This document shows, one piece after another, positions 47,066 through 58,859 of a stretch of DNA of 64,000 nucleotides; the first letter of the stretch is position 1; every line of letters starts with the position of its first letter. The translations under genes and the position numbers were made by a program. This stretch comes from Polytrichum commune (Eukaryota > Streptophyta > Polytrichopsida > Polytrichales > Polytrichaceae): NCBI GenBank assembly GCA_950295325.1, contig OX485809.1:34426144-34490143 (forward strand). Direction: 5' to 3'. The notes beneath the pieces are model-generated. The model was given only the letters and a program-made list of their open reading frames with translations, searched no databases and had not been told where the DNA came from.

Positions 47066-48532
47066 TTAGGGTTCAATAATAAGAAGATTGGGGAGGACAA
47101 ACAATATGAATGCTAGATTACAAGTAGTGAGCAATGAAAAATACCAATATGTACATGACTCGGGGTTGCTAGTATGTGAGCATGCGGGTGAACTGTTCCA
47201 CCTCTCAAGCCACTTAATCTTCATAGATGTATCCATTGCCGAAGTTGCTAACATCCAAAGTTTTTCTTGAGTCATCTTAGGATTCTCATCGTGAGTTTCA
47301 TAATGAGACTTCACATGGTCTAAGATCATAGGAGAATGTCTAGGATCTGTAATGAGAAGTTGTTTCTTTAGGTCTACATGGGAAGTCAATCTCATCCTCT
47401 CCACAGCTTTGGAAACAAATTCATCCACTGCACTTGAAGTATAATGTGTAGAATTAAGGTATTTCTCATAAAATTTCCTTTGAGCAGTACCAGCAATATC
47501 TCCCAACTCTTGCTACACCAAGGGAAAAACATAAAAGAATATGATAAATCACACATAATAAAAATAAGATGTAATAAAACATATAATTATAGAATTCAAA
47601 ATTCAAAAATATATATATATACAAAAATAACGTAAAAATTTAATACTTTAGAAAAATAACCTAGTATAGAAATCCATTAAAAGCCTCAACAGTAAAAGAA
47701 AACCAAGTCCTATATTTGGATTTTTGTTTGGCATCAGCAGTAGTAAGATATTCTTTGGAGATAATTTTTAAAAAATATGAAAGTGGTTGTCCAACAATGC
47801 TTCGAATGCGGAAAAACTTATGAACAAGATTCGTACAAACATGGGATTTTTGGTTCCTCATGACAAAATAAAACAACCAATGATAAGCCAAGGAAAAGAT
47901 ATATACAATAAAAAAAAAAAACTTAAAACAAAACCAAATGAACCGAACAAATAAAAAGAGAATAATGAAGGAATTACCACTTCATGTAATGCTGCCAACA
48001 TGGTTGCAACATCTCCCTTGACGTCCAAAATAATACTTTCAACAGCATAATGTCAAACATCATTATGTGTATAATCTCGATTAATAATGGACAACTACGC
48101 TTGCAAACGGTGGTTTCCATCCCACACCATGAATATTTTGCCAGAGAAAACTTTGAGGTCCTCATAAGTTTGCAATATTTTTTCAAAGGCATCATTTGTC
48201 CGTACCCAATTTTCACTTCATGATTCAATGATACTATCGGTAACATCTATTGTTTTCCCCTCATTATTTTCCAAGGCCACATAAAAAACCCCATTGCCCT
48301 CCATATAGCCCCAAATAACAAAATGTGCAGCCAGGTTCATAACGTTATTTTAAAAAAAAAACCTAACAACAGGCAATGTAACCATTCGACATAGTGGAAT
48401 GTTGAATTTTGATTTTGCCCTTGGTTGATACCTCAACCGTTCAAAACGGGAAGATATGTTGACATTTTCTTTCATAAAAAATGCATGCAATTGCAATTCC
48501 AATTGGTCTTCAAAAAGAGGTACAACTTCCAT
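47066..48532 (-). pseudogene. Broken multi-exon gene of unknown family, carried in the TIR element
   Basis: Reading the minus strand: 48,532-48,350 (VVPLFEDQLELQLHAFFMKE), then about 48,350-47,990 with VFYVALENNEGKTIDVTDS, WVRTNDAFEKILQTYEDLKV and KIFMVWDGNHRLQA, ending LAALHEV before a GT; then 47,891-47,661 (FLKIISKEYLTTADAKQKSKYRTW). After a pyrimidine-rich TTTTTCCCTTGGTGTAG acceptor comes 47,512-47,066 (ELGDIAGTAQRKFYEKYLNS). Three stops in the second segment (before SENW, after HRLQA and after HNDV) would each be TGG or CGA by one transition. DGNHRLXA resembles the nucleotide-binding motif of ParB/sulfiredoxin-like domains, a weak hint only. Exon-like borders suggest capture of a host gene or an intron-bearing transposon gene. 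Confidence 0.45.
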
Positions 48533-48702
48533 ATCTAAAGCACAAAAATATCATCCATATGAAAGATAAAAATAAATTTTAAAAAATATATACATATGAA
48601 AGAAATCACATATGCAAACTAAAATAATATACAAAAACATTTATGAAAGTCAGAGTATACATAAGGGAACACCACATATGCAAAAAAAATTGAAATTTCA
48701 AT

Positions 48703-48730
48703 AAGGGTGGCCGTTTAAACGGCCACCCTT
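48703..48730. repeat. 28-bp perfect palindrome
   Basis: The sequence is its own reverse complement over 28 bases. Each half is AAGGGTGGCCGTTT and the centre is GTTTAAAC. It is GC-richer than the AT-rich DNA around it. Confidence 0.9.
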
Positions 48731-48923
48731 GTTGGAGAACAAAACATTAAGGAAATGAATGTATATATGAAGAAAAAAACACATATGGCATAAATAAATG
48801 GCATGTTTTGGTTTGGATTATTATAATAAAAATTAGCTATGGACTAAAAGTATTTCAAATGATTCAATAACTTCAATTCTATTTAGACTACGACCCAACC
48901 GTGAGCGGTTTGATTGATTCACA

Positions 48924-49224
48924 CGGATAAATAATAACAAGTTTCTAAAAATAAAAAATAATCGAGAAGATTCTACGCACATCCGCGTAGTAACTTCTTC
49001 TTGGTATCCGCCTATAGATTATTCCTACTTTATTCTTAATTTGGGATAGCACCAATCAATGTAACCAACCGGATTTGAACCCGGGTTGATCCAGACCTAA
49101 TACCAATCTCTTACACAATTCGCATCTACAGGCGGATGTTTCAAAACCTAGTAGCTACCTACATATTGATTATTTCTAATATCTAATTTCCTTGTTTTTG
49201 TAGATTGTGGGCCTTAACTCAGCC
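48924..49224 (-). mobile_element. tRNA-like SINE with 24-bp target duplication
   Basis: The 301-bp insert is flanked by direct repeats of about 24 bp (CGTGAGCGGTTTGATTGATT... at 48,900-48,923 and 49,225-49,248, two mismatches). On the minus strand it has a clear RNA polymerase III B box, GGGTTCAAATCC (about 49,070-49,081), and an A-box-like stretch about 45 bp upstream. Inverted ATCCGCCTRTAGA motifs (about 49,010 and 49,135) bracket the tRNA-like part. Long variable target duplications are made by LINE-type target-primed insertion. It is not a functional tRNA, since no cloverleaf acceptor stem pairs. Confidence 0.5.
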
Positions 49225-49663
49225 CGTGAGCGGTTTGAGTGGTTCACAATTATGACACCTACATATACGTATAATGAGGTTATGCATCTACTTGAACTTG
49301 TTGGTGTTATAGAATGTGAGTAGTTGTGCAAGTGTTGGTGGTAACTACATGTATAAGGATGTCAATAAATGACATGTATTGGTTTGGATTATTATAATAA
49401 AAATCAGCAATGGATTGAAAGTGTTTAAAATGATCCATGGCAATAGGGCCCTTTCACGTGTGCTTCATTTAAAATACTGGCAATTTACAATTGAAAATAT
49501 GCAATTAATTTGTCAAAATTATGGTTATGTACCCTAAACCCATGTGTCTTTACTAAATTTGGAGTCATTACTCATATGTTACTGCTCATTGCTCATGTGT
49601 TACTGCTCACCGCTCACCGCTCACTGCTCATCGCTCATAAGATAGCTTCCCTCTATGTTGTCG

Positions 49664-52600
49664 TTCAATATTCATTGCTCATGAGATAGCTTCCCTCAAG
49701 TGTGATGCAAACATTACAAAAGCACATGCACAAAGGTGAAGTGAAACTAATTTTGAATATATTTTCACACCAAAAAATTATTACAATTACTCAATGTAAG
49801 CTTTTATGTATACACAACCCGTACATATGTGTTCTATTGTACTTTCATCACACCTTTAGTTTTTATTTAAGAAATACTTTGCAAGAGGTGACCTTTATTT
49901 TATGACCAATCTACTTTTTGCAAACACCCCCCACTTCCACCATAATTATGTTGGGTACCTTTCTAGATATTAATGAAGGGAAACCTAGGCCAATCACAAG
50001 ATTTTATGAGATGAATGAAGATGTACATCCATTATGAAGCCTAGTCAACTTTAAACATGTTGACATTGTTTCTTTGCTATGTAGAGGGAGTTTTAAGCCC
50101 TCCTAAGTGGCAAGGCTTTGTATTTTATTTCATTGGAAGTTATATATCGTTACCACTATTTGTTCATAGTGATGAAAAGTGATGTACTTCTCAAATTCAC
50201 ATCATAAATAATAAAATAGTGGCTCTAATTTCTATGCAAACATTGGAAATCTTTTTGACTTCAACTCAATTCACGATAAGCATAAAGATCGTCTTCGTGA
50301 AAAAGCAAGCATGAATTATAAACTTTTTGGCCACATTCTACTGCCATGAGGGGCTTTAGGACCACATGACACAAACTAGAAAACCAACAAAAGAATAACA
50401 TACGAGGAGCCACAGGAGTAGCCACAGGAGTAGCGAGCCGTCCACCCACTCGAGCTGATTATTGGACATGATTGACCAACTCATAGACAAAGCATGAATT
50501 ATGAATGATATTGCACCCCCGTGACAGAAAAATGTACCAAAATGTGATAGCATGTGTGCTCCTAGATGAGTATTGACAGAGTGGCATGACTTTGATGAAA
50601 TGAAGAGATGGAAGTGGAACCCCTCTTGGAAAGATCTTGTTGAGTGCATTTATACAAAAGTTGTACGAGCATGACCGAGTACTTTGAGGCAGCCACCTTG
50701 GATAGGTTACCAAAAGCATAAAGTCATGTTGCCTACAACAATTTTTACCCATAATGTGAAGACAAAGAAGGTGAAAATAGTACTTTATGCCCAATGCCAA
50801 CTACCTCGTTGTGTAGAGTTCAAAGATGTCATGGATGCTATAATAAATGTCAGAAGATTCTCTTGTGGGTGACATGTATATAAACATTAGCTCTACCAGC
50901 AAGTCGTCGGTCAACCTTGCTTTCATTTTCTTTTAAGTAACAAATTGATTGTTTTCCCGTTGATCATTACATTGGAGCAAGTGATAAATGAATGTCTATG
51001 ATTACATTTGGACTGCATCGATGAATATTAATATAGGCAAACCTAAGTAGGCAACCGAGTCCACCTTCCAACCATCATCTATAAGATAAGTTTTAGTTGG
51101 CTCTTCGTGCATACTAAATTATAACAATGTCTAACCATATATGGTTGGTTGTACACCCTAAACTCCGTAATATCAACCCCCATAATGTAACATACTCTCC
51201 AATATCCTGAAACTCTAGGGAACGGATGTTCATAGTTCAAATCTCACTCCTTATTGTCAAAATTCTCTTTCTTATATCATGAAAATTGTCATTAATGCAA
51301 ACCGTCAAAGAAGTCAACCCACACCCTTGCATTGCGCCATGTGTCAACATGTGGAGTGTCACCTTCTTATTCTTAATTTTCATATTCTTCTTCTTATGCC
51401 ACTTATTGAATGTTGGCACATGCGTTTGCCACATCGTCCGGGAAGGCCAAGTGGAGTGGAGCACACTAGCGCAGGTCATAGGAGAACGAATTCAAATTAT
51501 CCTCACATCTCCTTTGTGTTATTCCATAATGTCACATGCTACGTTGATTCTATAGTATCACGCATCCATGTTAACACTACAAAACTCCATAATACCACAT
51601 GCACTTATATTATATTCGGTTGCCACAAATGTGGTACTACAGAGTTTAGAGTGTATTTGGAAAACTTTCCATGGAATTATATGCACTTAAGCTACATTGA
51701 TATGTGCAATTAGGGTGTGCCACACTAATATATCACTTTTCAACACTATTTCGATTATTTATTTCCATAGTAACAAGATATTATATTCTTATTCTTATTT
51801 TGGGTGTTATACAAATGAGTAAACAAAGTTGTGACCTTTTGTGATTTGGTTTGGACCCAAGGTGATTTGCACGGGTTAAAAAGCAAGCCAATTGTACATA
51901 TTAGGGTCACTACAAGCTTCCAACAATGACTTGTCCACTTACCCTCCTCTTGGTTAGTCATTCAAGCAACCTCATTTTTTTTGACCTAGCCGAACATGAA
52001 TTTGACACTTGGTACAAAACAACAACCATGTGAAAGTCATCATGATATCTACCACGATGGGAAATCCAAGACGTCCAAAAACCACCAAAATCAACATTTG
52101 ATGCTCTCAAGCATGCCTTTCTTGCTAGAAAGTGGAACTTTTTCCACTTCGCATGGAAGAATTAGATAAATTTTTGCCTCTAGGATTTTCTCAACTTTGA
52201 TCATGAGCTGTACTTGAACCAACCTTTGGCACAACCCCAACGCATATTAATCGTTGTTTACTACACCTCACATCATAAAATTGCCATTCAAATTGACCGT
52301 TGGTCAACAATCCTAGTTTTTAGGGATAAAAGACTATGCCATTGAAATGATACATAGCTAGTGTTGGGTGTCCCATTACAACTTCATTAGATGTAGGTTT
52401 TCTTCCTTGTATCAAGTGGGTTGAAGTATTCCTTCCAATTGGAACATTGAGTTGACAATAGTCCCCATCTTACTGAGGCATGTGCAGTCCATTATTCTAT
52501 GAGTTTAGCCTTTTTGTCACCATCTTGATGTACTTCTAGTATCAAAAACCTTTTGGCTTCTTGGACTTTAAAGTCAATTCCATCTCATTTGATGGAAAGG

Positions 52601-52860
52601 GGCTCTAGGATGATATCTAGAGAAATGACTTGCTTGCACCTACACTCATTATTCCATTTAGTTAGGAGGGTGTGAGCCCAAAATATTGCGCCACATGTCT
52701 TCTTAACCTTTAAAAAATATTAAAAACTCAGTTTTTGTGTTGTGTGAAGTGGGTAGAGAATACACGAGTTAGATTTAGTTGAGGTTAGAGTGTTGTGGGC
52801 CGAAGAGACTCACTCATGTTAAGAGTGAGATGTGGGCTTACTAAGTGGGAAGTTAAAATG
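49664..52860. other. Intergenic
   Basis: No gene is supported. A second TIR-like end of the 46,946-49,653 family (CTCATGAGATAGCTTCCCTC) lies at about 49,677-49,697. A 13-bp tandem (AGCCACAGGAGT) lies near 50,408-50,435. Confidence 0.35.
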
Positions 52861-54150
52861 ATGGAATTAGTTGATTAAGATTAAGTCTTGGGGGGGAAGG
52901 GAAGTGTTTGGTTTTACTTTAATTGTTTGTTTTAGGTAAGTGTGGAGTTGGCTTAAGGAAAGGGCTCTGTTGCTGAAGGGGGGGGGGGGTTGCTCCTCCT
53001 CGGGGGGATGAGGACCGGATTTTCCGAGACGCTCCAGGGGCCTGTAATGCTGCGGGGTTTGGAGGTTCACTCTCTCTGTTTTTCGGTGGAAATGCGAGGA
53101 GGACTGCGGCAGGGCGAGGGAGACCCTGCCCACGGGGATTGAAGGCTGGGCTGGTAGGATTCGGGTAACCAGGGTGAGGGGTCCGGGCTCACCATCGCCC
53201 AAGGATCAGCATTGCTCTGGGGAAGTAGATCTTACTGGTAACTGCAAGAGAAGCGGCAAGCAGAGAGGGGGGATTCGGCGGCCACCTCCGACCGCATTGA
53301 CATGATCCCATACATAATGCGGTTGGATTGAACATCAAAACCAATAGCGAATGGGTGGATGCGGAGTCAGAGCAGCCCATAGCAGGACAGGTTCGGGTAT
53401 CAGACGAACTCGAGGGATGAAATTCCTCGTACATTGGTGAATGCTATTTTGTTCTTGAGGACTCTCTGAGGTGGACACATAGGAATCATCACAGGCTGCG
53501 GGGGAATTGTGAGGCGGCCACGGTATTCAGTTTGGGATGTAACTGTTACAAAGTGAAGTCACTCAGATGGGAGGCGGAGGCAGGACTTACACTCCAGGGA
53601 ATAGGGACTGAGAAGGGGGAGGCCTCTGAGCCTTGGCTGGCGGAAGCTAGGATACAACCAGTTGGCGAGAACAAGGAGGGAGACTAGCAAGAGGCTGTTG
53701 GAGCAGCAGAAGGGGGGGGGTCAGCCAGCAACCGATGTGCGACCTTAGGAACTGGTCCTTATTAACAAGGGGTTAAGGGAATCTAACTAATGCTGGTTGG
53801 GTAAAATGGCCCTGAAACCGCAAGGTATTTAAGTAACCATCGGTATTGGTGACGGATTAGGTTGATGACATAGAAATTAGCATAGTTAGGGGATTAGTTA
53901 AAGCGTGAGTTAGGTTAGCTAGGAATCACTGTTGTGAGGGGTGCTCAGGGGAAGGGAGTGTTCCTCAACACTTGTGACCCCGCATTGGAATAAAATGAGG
54001 TGTGCAATAACTATTTGGTGTGACATTGAGGCGTAAATGTGAGTATTGAGGTGGGATTGAGAAATCACATGTGGGCCCTGGACTCTCACCTGGATTACGA
54101 TGCAAAAGGGGTGGGAGTTAAGGCCTCACAGAGGGGTTAACAGTGCGTCT
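52861..54150. other. GC-rich, G-strand-biased block
   Basis: This 1.3-kb stretch is sharply richer in G than its AT-rich flanks and includes poly-G runs (52,978-52,989 and 53,712-53,720). Open frames on the minus strand (53,202-52,867 and 53,434-53,189) are Pro-rich and not convincing. It may be an inserted repeat or a fragment of an unrelated GC-rich locus; no ends or target duplication were found. Confidence 0.4.
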
Positions 54151-56324
54151 GAAAAATTAGTGAAGGTGATATTAAATTTCTTACGCTATGAAATTAGTGC
54201 CATCACAAGATCTAGGAAACATTGTTCATCTTGGTGCTATCCACTGAAAATACTCTTTGCAACAACACTATTCACTAAAAGTATGGGCATTATTCATTGA
54301 CAAACACGTGTTTGCATATGATTTTATTATCACTTCAACCCTTGCTGATTTTGAAACATGAAAAAAAAATGCTTGTTTTGGGAATTAGTACCACACACAC
54401 TAATTAGGATAATCAATATAATATAAATTGTCAGGTGAAATTTAGTTATACTACAGTTCCTAGGCAACTTAGACAACCGTACGGCAATTAAATATTGGAC
54501 ATGTGACCTTTTCTTAGTAAGCATATTTCTCTAAGTATCGATAAACTAATATGCTCCTAAATGAATTGCCACTTCTGGAACCAAATAGTATTTTGTTGAA
54601 GTCAACCACATAAAAAGAATGTACCTGTACTTACAATATTGGACTTCCATTTACATAATCCCAAAAACATACAGCTAAGGAGAATTCTATAGACGTGTCA
54701 CATCATTGAAAAAATGATACAATTTAGTTTCACAAAACCTAAGGACTCATGTGCATTAAAGCTATTCTCAAAAGGACATGACAAACCATTCCATGTGTGG
54801 AAGTGGAACTTTTTTTGGTATGATAGCCGGAAAACTATGTAGATGCAACAAATATTTTGGATATCGGCATGTAAAGTCCACCAATCTCGAGAAGTTCCAA
54901 GCTCAATTACTATGTTCCAAGACAAAACCATCATTACTCAAAATTAAAGTATGGTGAGGCCAAGATTAGGAGCGAAAATCCTCTTTGAAAATCTATATAT
55001 CAACAAGTTCTAACACATTAGAGTTATGTGTTAAGTCCCTCAAAGAGAAACAAAATCATGGGTTTTACCCTACTTTGAGAAAAATTGCTATTAAGAGCTT
55101 GTCAACTCGTGGTGTATTGGAGCCTATTTTCAAAGTTGGGTGAAACTGTTGGGACCTCTTCTGTCCTCTAGAAGAGTGAGAGAATTTGGAGATTTGAAAT
55201 AGGTTATGCGCATGGGTCCCCCTATCTTAAATCTCGAATCAGCTCATGCAAAGCTAGCTTGGCCCACCCAACCCAGTAATGCAAGCTTGAAAGCCATTTA
55301 TTTAATAGCCCAATACCGCTTTTGTGTGTAACAATTTAAGCATTAAGAAAACACAGGTAATTGTGTGTTAAACTCATAACTCAAAGTTTGGGACTAAACC
55401 CATGGTTTCATCTACTTTGCTTTACATATTCAATAGAGGCAAAGTAAACAAGAATAAAACCACGATGTTTCATCGTCTATCTACCCTTCCGAACTCACAA
55501 TGATGTTTGTTAAAACTCACGATTGAGCACAAGTTCCTATCCAATATCTGCAACCTCTTTCTTAGCTTGGCATACTACTCATTGCCTCATTGCTCTTTTT
55601 TGGTTTTATATTGTCGTGGGGCTCGCCGAACTAATGGAACAAGGCCCTATATACCTAATAGCCTATCGAAGCTTGTCCTAGGTCGATAGGGTCTCTCAAC
55701 CTCCAATAATGTAACTTGTTGCTTGACTGATTTCAAGAATGTCACACCTTAGATAGTTAGAACTAGTAACCCCTATTTTAAATGTTTTGAGTCATGACTT
55801 GCTTTATAAATGGCGTGGGTGAAATCCCTAACTCTAAGGGATAGGTATCCTCTTCAAGGTATACTTTCAACTCCTCCAAGTTCTACATTATTTCCCCAAT
55901 TTATAGAACTTTGTTTCTAGGATGTTTTCCAATACATACACATCCAAGCTAGTCCCTTGAATTTTCCCGATGTTTGATGCTATTACAAGTATGTATCTCT
56001 CAATTATCTCCAACTGCGATGTGAAGGTTAAGTGACCCCTCACATCCCCTACCACACTTGCATGGTCTAGGTCCTGAATCTTCTTATCTTCAGCTTATTT
56101 GGCCAAAGATTTCTCTTACATTATAATTGCAAGTTTCCCTTACATTATAATCACATTATAATTTCCCAAGTTATTGTTTATAATCGCAAGTTTGTACGAT
56201 TTTTTTTGGAATCTAATTTCATTCAATCATCATGGATTCCAATAGTGTTGCAAAATCTTAGACTTGACTTTGAGTGCCATGTGATGATTGGTTTGGCCTA
56301 CTTGAGGTGATTCGCAAAGGCTAT
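54151..56324. other. Intergenic
   Basis: No gene, RNA or repeat was recognised. Confidence 0.35.
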
Positions 56325-56422
56325 CAAGGTAGGCCAAGGCCAACACTAGAGGTGATTCACAAGGTTTGGCCTACTTGACGGCCTTTGTGAATCACCTCTT
56401 GTGTTGGCCTTGGCCTACCTTG
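56325..56422. repeat. 40-bp near-perfect inverted repeat
   Basis: CAAGGTAGGCCAAGGCCAAC... (56,325-56,364) pairs with 56,382-56,422 apart from one mismatch and one extra base, with a 17-base loop. A partial third copy of the motif (GGTTTGGCCTACTTGA) lies at 56,290-56,305 and again at the loop. Transcribed, it would fold into a long hairpin that could feed a small-RNA pathway; this is inference. Confidence 0.85.
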
Positions 56423-58560
56423 TTCGGCAGTCACCTTTGAAAGTTGCTTATAACTCCATATGATGGTTGTCGCTCGTGCCAATTAGACCTTCCACGTAAT
56501 TCTTCAAGTATGCATAGTCAATGAATCCTATGACATTTGACATTCCCTCGGATTATGCCGTCCGGTAAGCAACTTACCTTAGCCCCTTAGTTGAATTTTA
56601 TGAAAGTGCTTACAATTTTCTTTAAGTCTAAACTTGTATTTTCTTAATTAATTTGCTCCACCATAGCTTGGGTTGATTTCCTTATAAATCATTAACTCAA
56701 ACACCCTTGAAGTATTAGAACACATGCTCCTCTTATGATCTAGAAATAAGCCTTAATATATTATTATAGCCTAAATATTAGTAAATAGAACTCAAAAATA
56801 GCTACAATTATCTACATTGACTGAAAGTTCATAATATTTATATATCATCAATGTACTAGCAATACACCCTAATTAAAAATTATTGACTAATATTGTTCAA
56901 CAATAATTGCTACAGACTATGGCCCTAGCATTTATCTGTACCTGGGTTATAGTCACTCTCTTTTCTTCCTAAGTTCTTCTTTTGATTTTGATTCACGCCG
57001 TTATTATCTCTCTTTCTCTCTTACGGGCCAATCACTCTTAGGTTTTCACTCACCATGGCTATGGCCAAGACATTTCCTTCCACATCCTTCTTCCTCTCAA
57101 TCATCATGGCGTGGGGTTTTCCGACTATGGCTCACCCTGTTTCTTTCACAATACAAATTATATTCTCTCTCTCCACTATGGTCTATCTCAATCCTCAAGC
57201 ACGAATACTTTGATTCGTCCAACATATCCTCTCACCTCCAATTCACTCCGCTCAACAAATCCTCACATTTGGTTCACTCACATTGTGTTTTCTCCACTCT
57301 CTGGACTGTAACACATTCCTAAAATGCACTTGCTCGACCACAGATGTCACACACAGACTATTGCCACACTTGTATCCATCACACAATCACCTTTACTTAA
57401 TCAATTATGACTTAGTTTGCTTGCCTTCATCCCCCTATCACATGCGGTGATGCTACAATTCTGATTCTATTCTAAAAAACTAATGTATTTGACTCTAACT
57501 ATATTGCCTATATCTTGACTCTCTGCGGCTATGGCCTTAGTGGATTTAACGAGAAGTACCATCTCTCTGACAATAACCCTCTTATCATGCTCGGATGTTC
57601 CGGTGGTTATAACTCCTGCAACTACTTTCCTTAGGCTATAGCCTTCCTAAATCATCCTAACTAGCTTTCATCTATCATTTTGGTTACTTTATCGTAAATA
57701 AAATAAAATAAAATAACCTTCTTACTACCATGCTATGGCCAAAAATTTGTATTACAACATATGTTCCGGAACAACAAAAGTTTGAAGTCAAAAATTAAAA
57801 TTTGCAACAACTACAATGTGCTAAAACATTTACATCTCCTACAATGTCTTAATAACGATGGGATCAAAGAAATTGACAATTAAAATGTTGTTATGCATAA
57901 CAATTGGGTGCAATCAAATCAAGATCTTGCACTTCATATACCCCCAAATAAACACCCTCTTAATGCATTTGTAGACCACAACACATGTTAGTTGTCCTCC
58001 TAAGAACCTACCAAGAGCATGTGACCGATACATTGTTTATAATAGAAAGGCCACAATCTCAACCCTTTTAAGAGATTGTGGGTACCTTCCTTTTGGCCCA
58101 TACTAGAATACAACCACCAACATAGAGTGACATGGTATTCTGTGTCAACATTTTTTATTGTATTGTGTACATCTAATTCTTGCAAGGTTTTTGTGTTGAG
58201 ACAACAACCACAAATACATTTGTTGTTGGGTGATCTTGATCATAGGGAGTTGTCCAATCATAGTTGGGTGGCAACATCTTCAAATTGTGTATCACAACAA
58301 TCTATACTATATAATATTTTCTATCGCATCCATGGCATGAAATTGTGTTTTTATTCTTCGAATGTTGGCTATGGTCACATCTTTTAAATACTCGAACTTC
58401 ATACAAGAGGGGCCATTAAGAATCATGATATGAGTGATTCATCATTCCAATACCTATTGGAAGGAAATGACTGAACCCCTAAACATACCAAGGTTGATAT
58501 CCAAAATTCATGCACAAACATAGTTTTGTTCTCTACTTGATACCTAAGTTTCCAACGAGA
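56423..58560. other. Intergenic
   Basis: No gene is supported. It contains a four-fold AAAAT repeat near 57,695-57,715. Confidence 0.35.
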
Positions 58561-58566
58561 CGTTGT

Positions 58567-58589
58567 CCCCCCCCCCCCCCCCCCCCCCC
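58567..58589. repeat. 23-base poly-C run
   Basis: The longest of at least ten poly-G or poly-C runs of nine or more bases in the window. Confidence 0.85.
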
Positions 58590-58859
58590 TTCCCCAAAAA
58601 AGTCAATCCTCTCATGCAAACTAAAAAAATCAACATTTTGAGCACCCAAAAGTTGGTTTTCAATCTCAAAGTAATTCCTAAATACTTTGAAAATGGCTTT
58701 ACAACTTTCCAAAATGTAGGAATGGATTTGAATGAAACAAAATGAAAATAAATTGTGGTTAAAAATTCTTCTCTTATCTTTACAAATTGCCTTCGTATCA
58801 CTTCCCAAGGCTTTACAAACGATTTTGCAAATCCTCAAAAAATTGAAACTAGTCACCTC

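Larger units (their letters stand above)
46946..49653. mobile_element. TIR transposon with 10-bp target duplication (Mutator-like)
   Basis: The inverted ends GAGGAGTGCTATCTTGTGAG and GAGGGAAGCTATCTTATGAG are flanked by perfect 10-bp direct repeats, TATGTTGTCG, at 46,936-46,945 and 49,654-49,663. A 9-10-bp duplication suggests the Mutator superfamily. Both ends continue inward with clustered GAGCGGTGAGCGATGAGCGG-type subterminal repeats, as often seen where transposase binds. The interior carries a broken minus-strand gene (47,066-48,532), a palindrome and a nested SINE. No Mutator transposase is visible, so the element is either a gene-carrying (Pack-MULE-like) copy or its gene belongs to an unrecognised transposase. 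The right part contains a copy of the dispersed repeat also found just left of the element, which complicates the history. Confidence 0.6.

Noticed and set aside
49009-49137. Functional tRNA gene
   Set aside because: The B box is good but the A box is weak and no acceptor stem pairs; the long flanking duplication fits a SINE.
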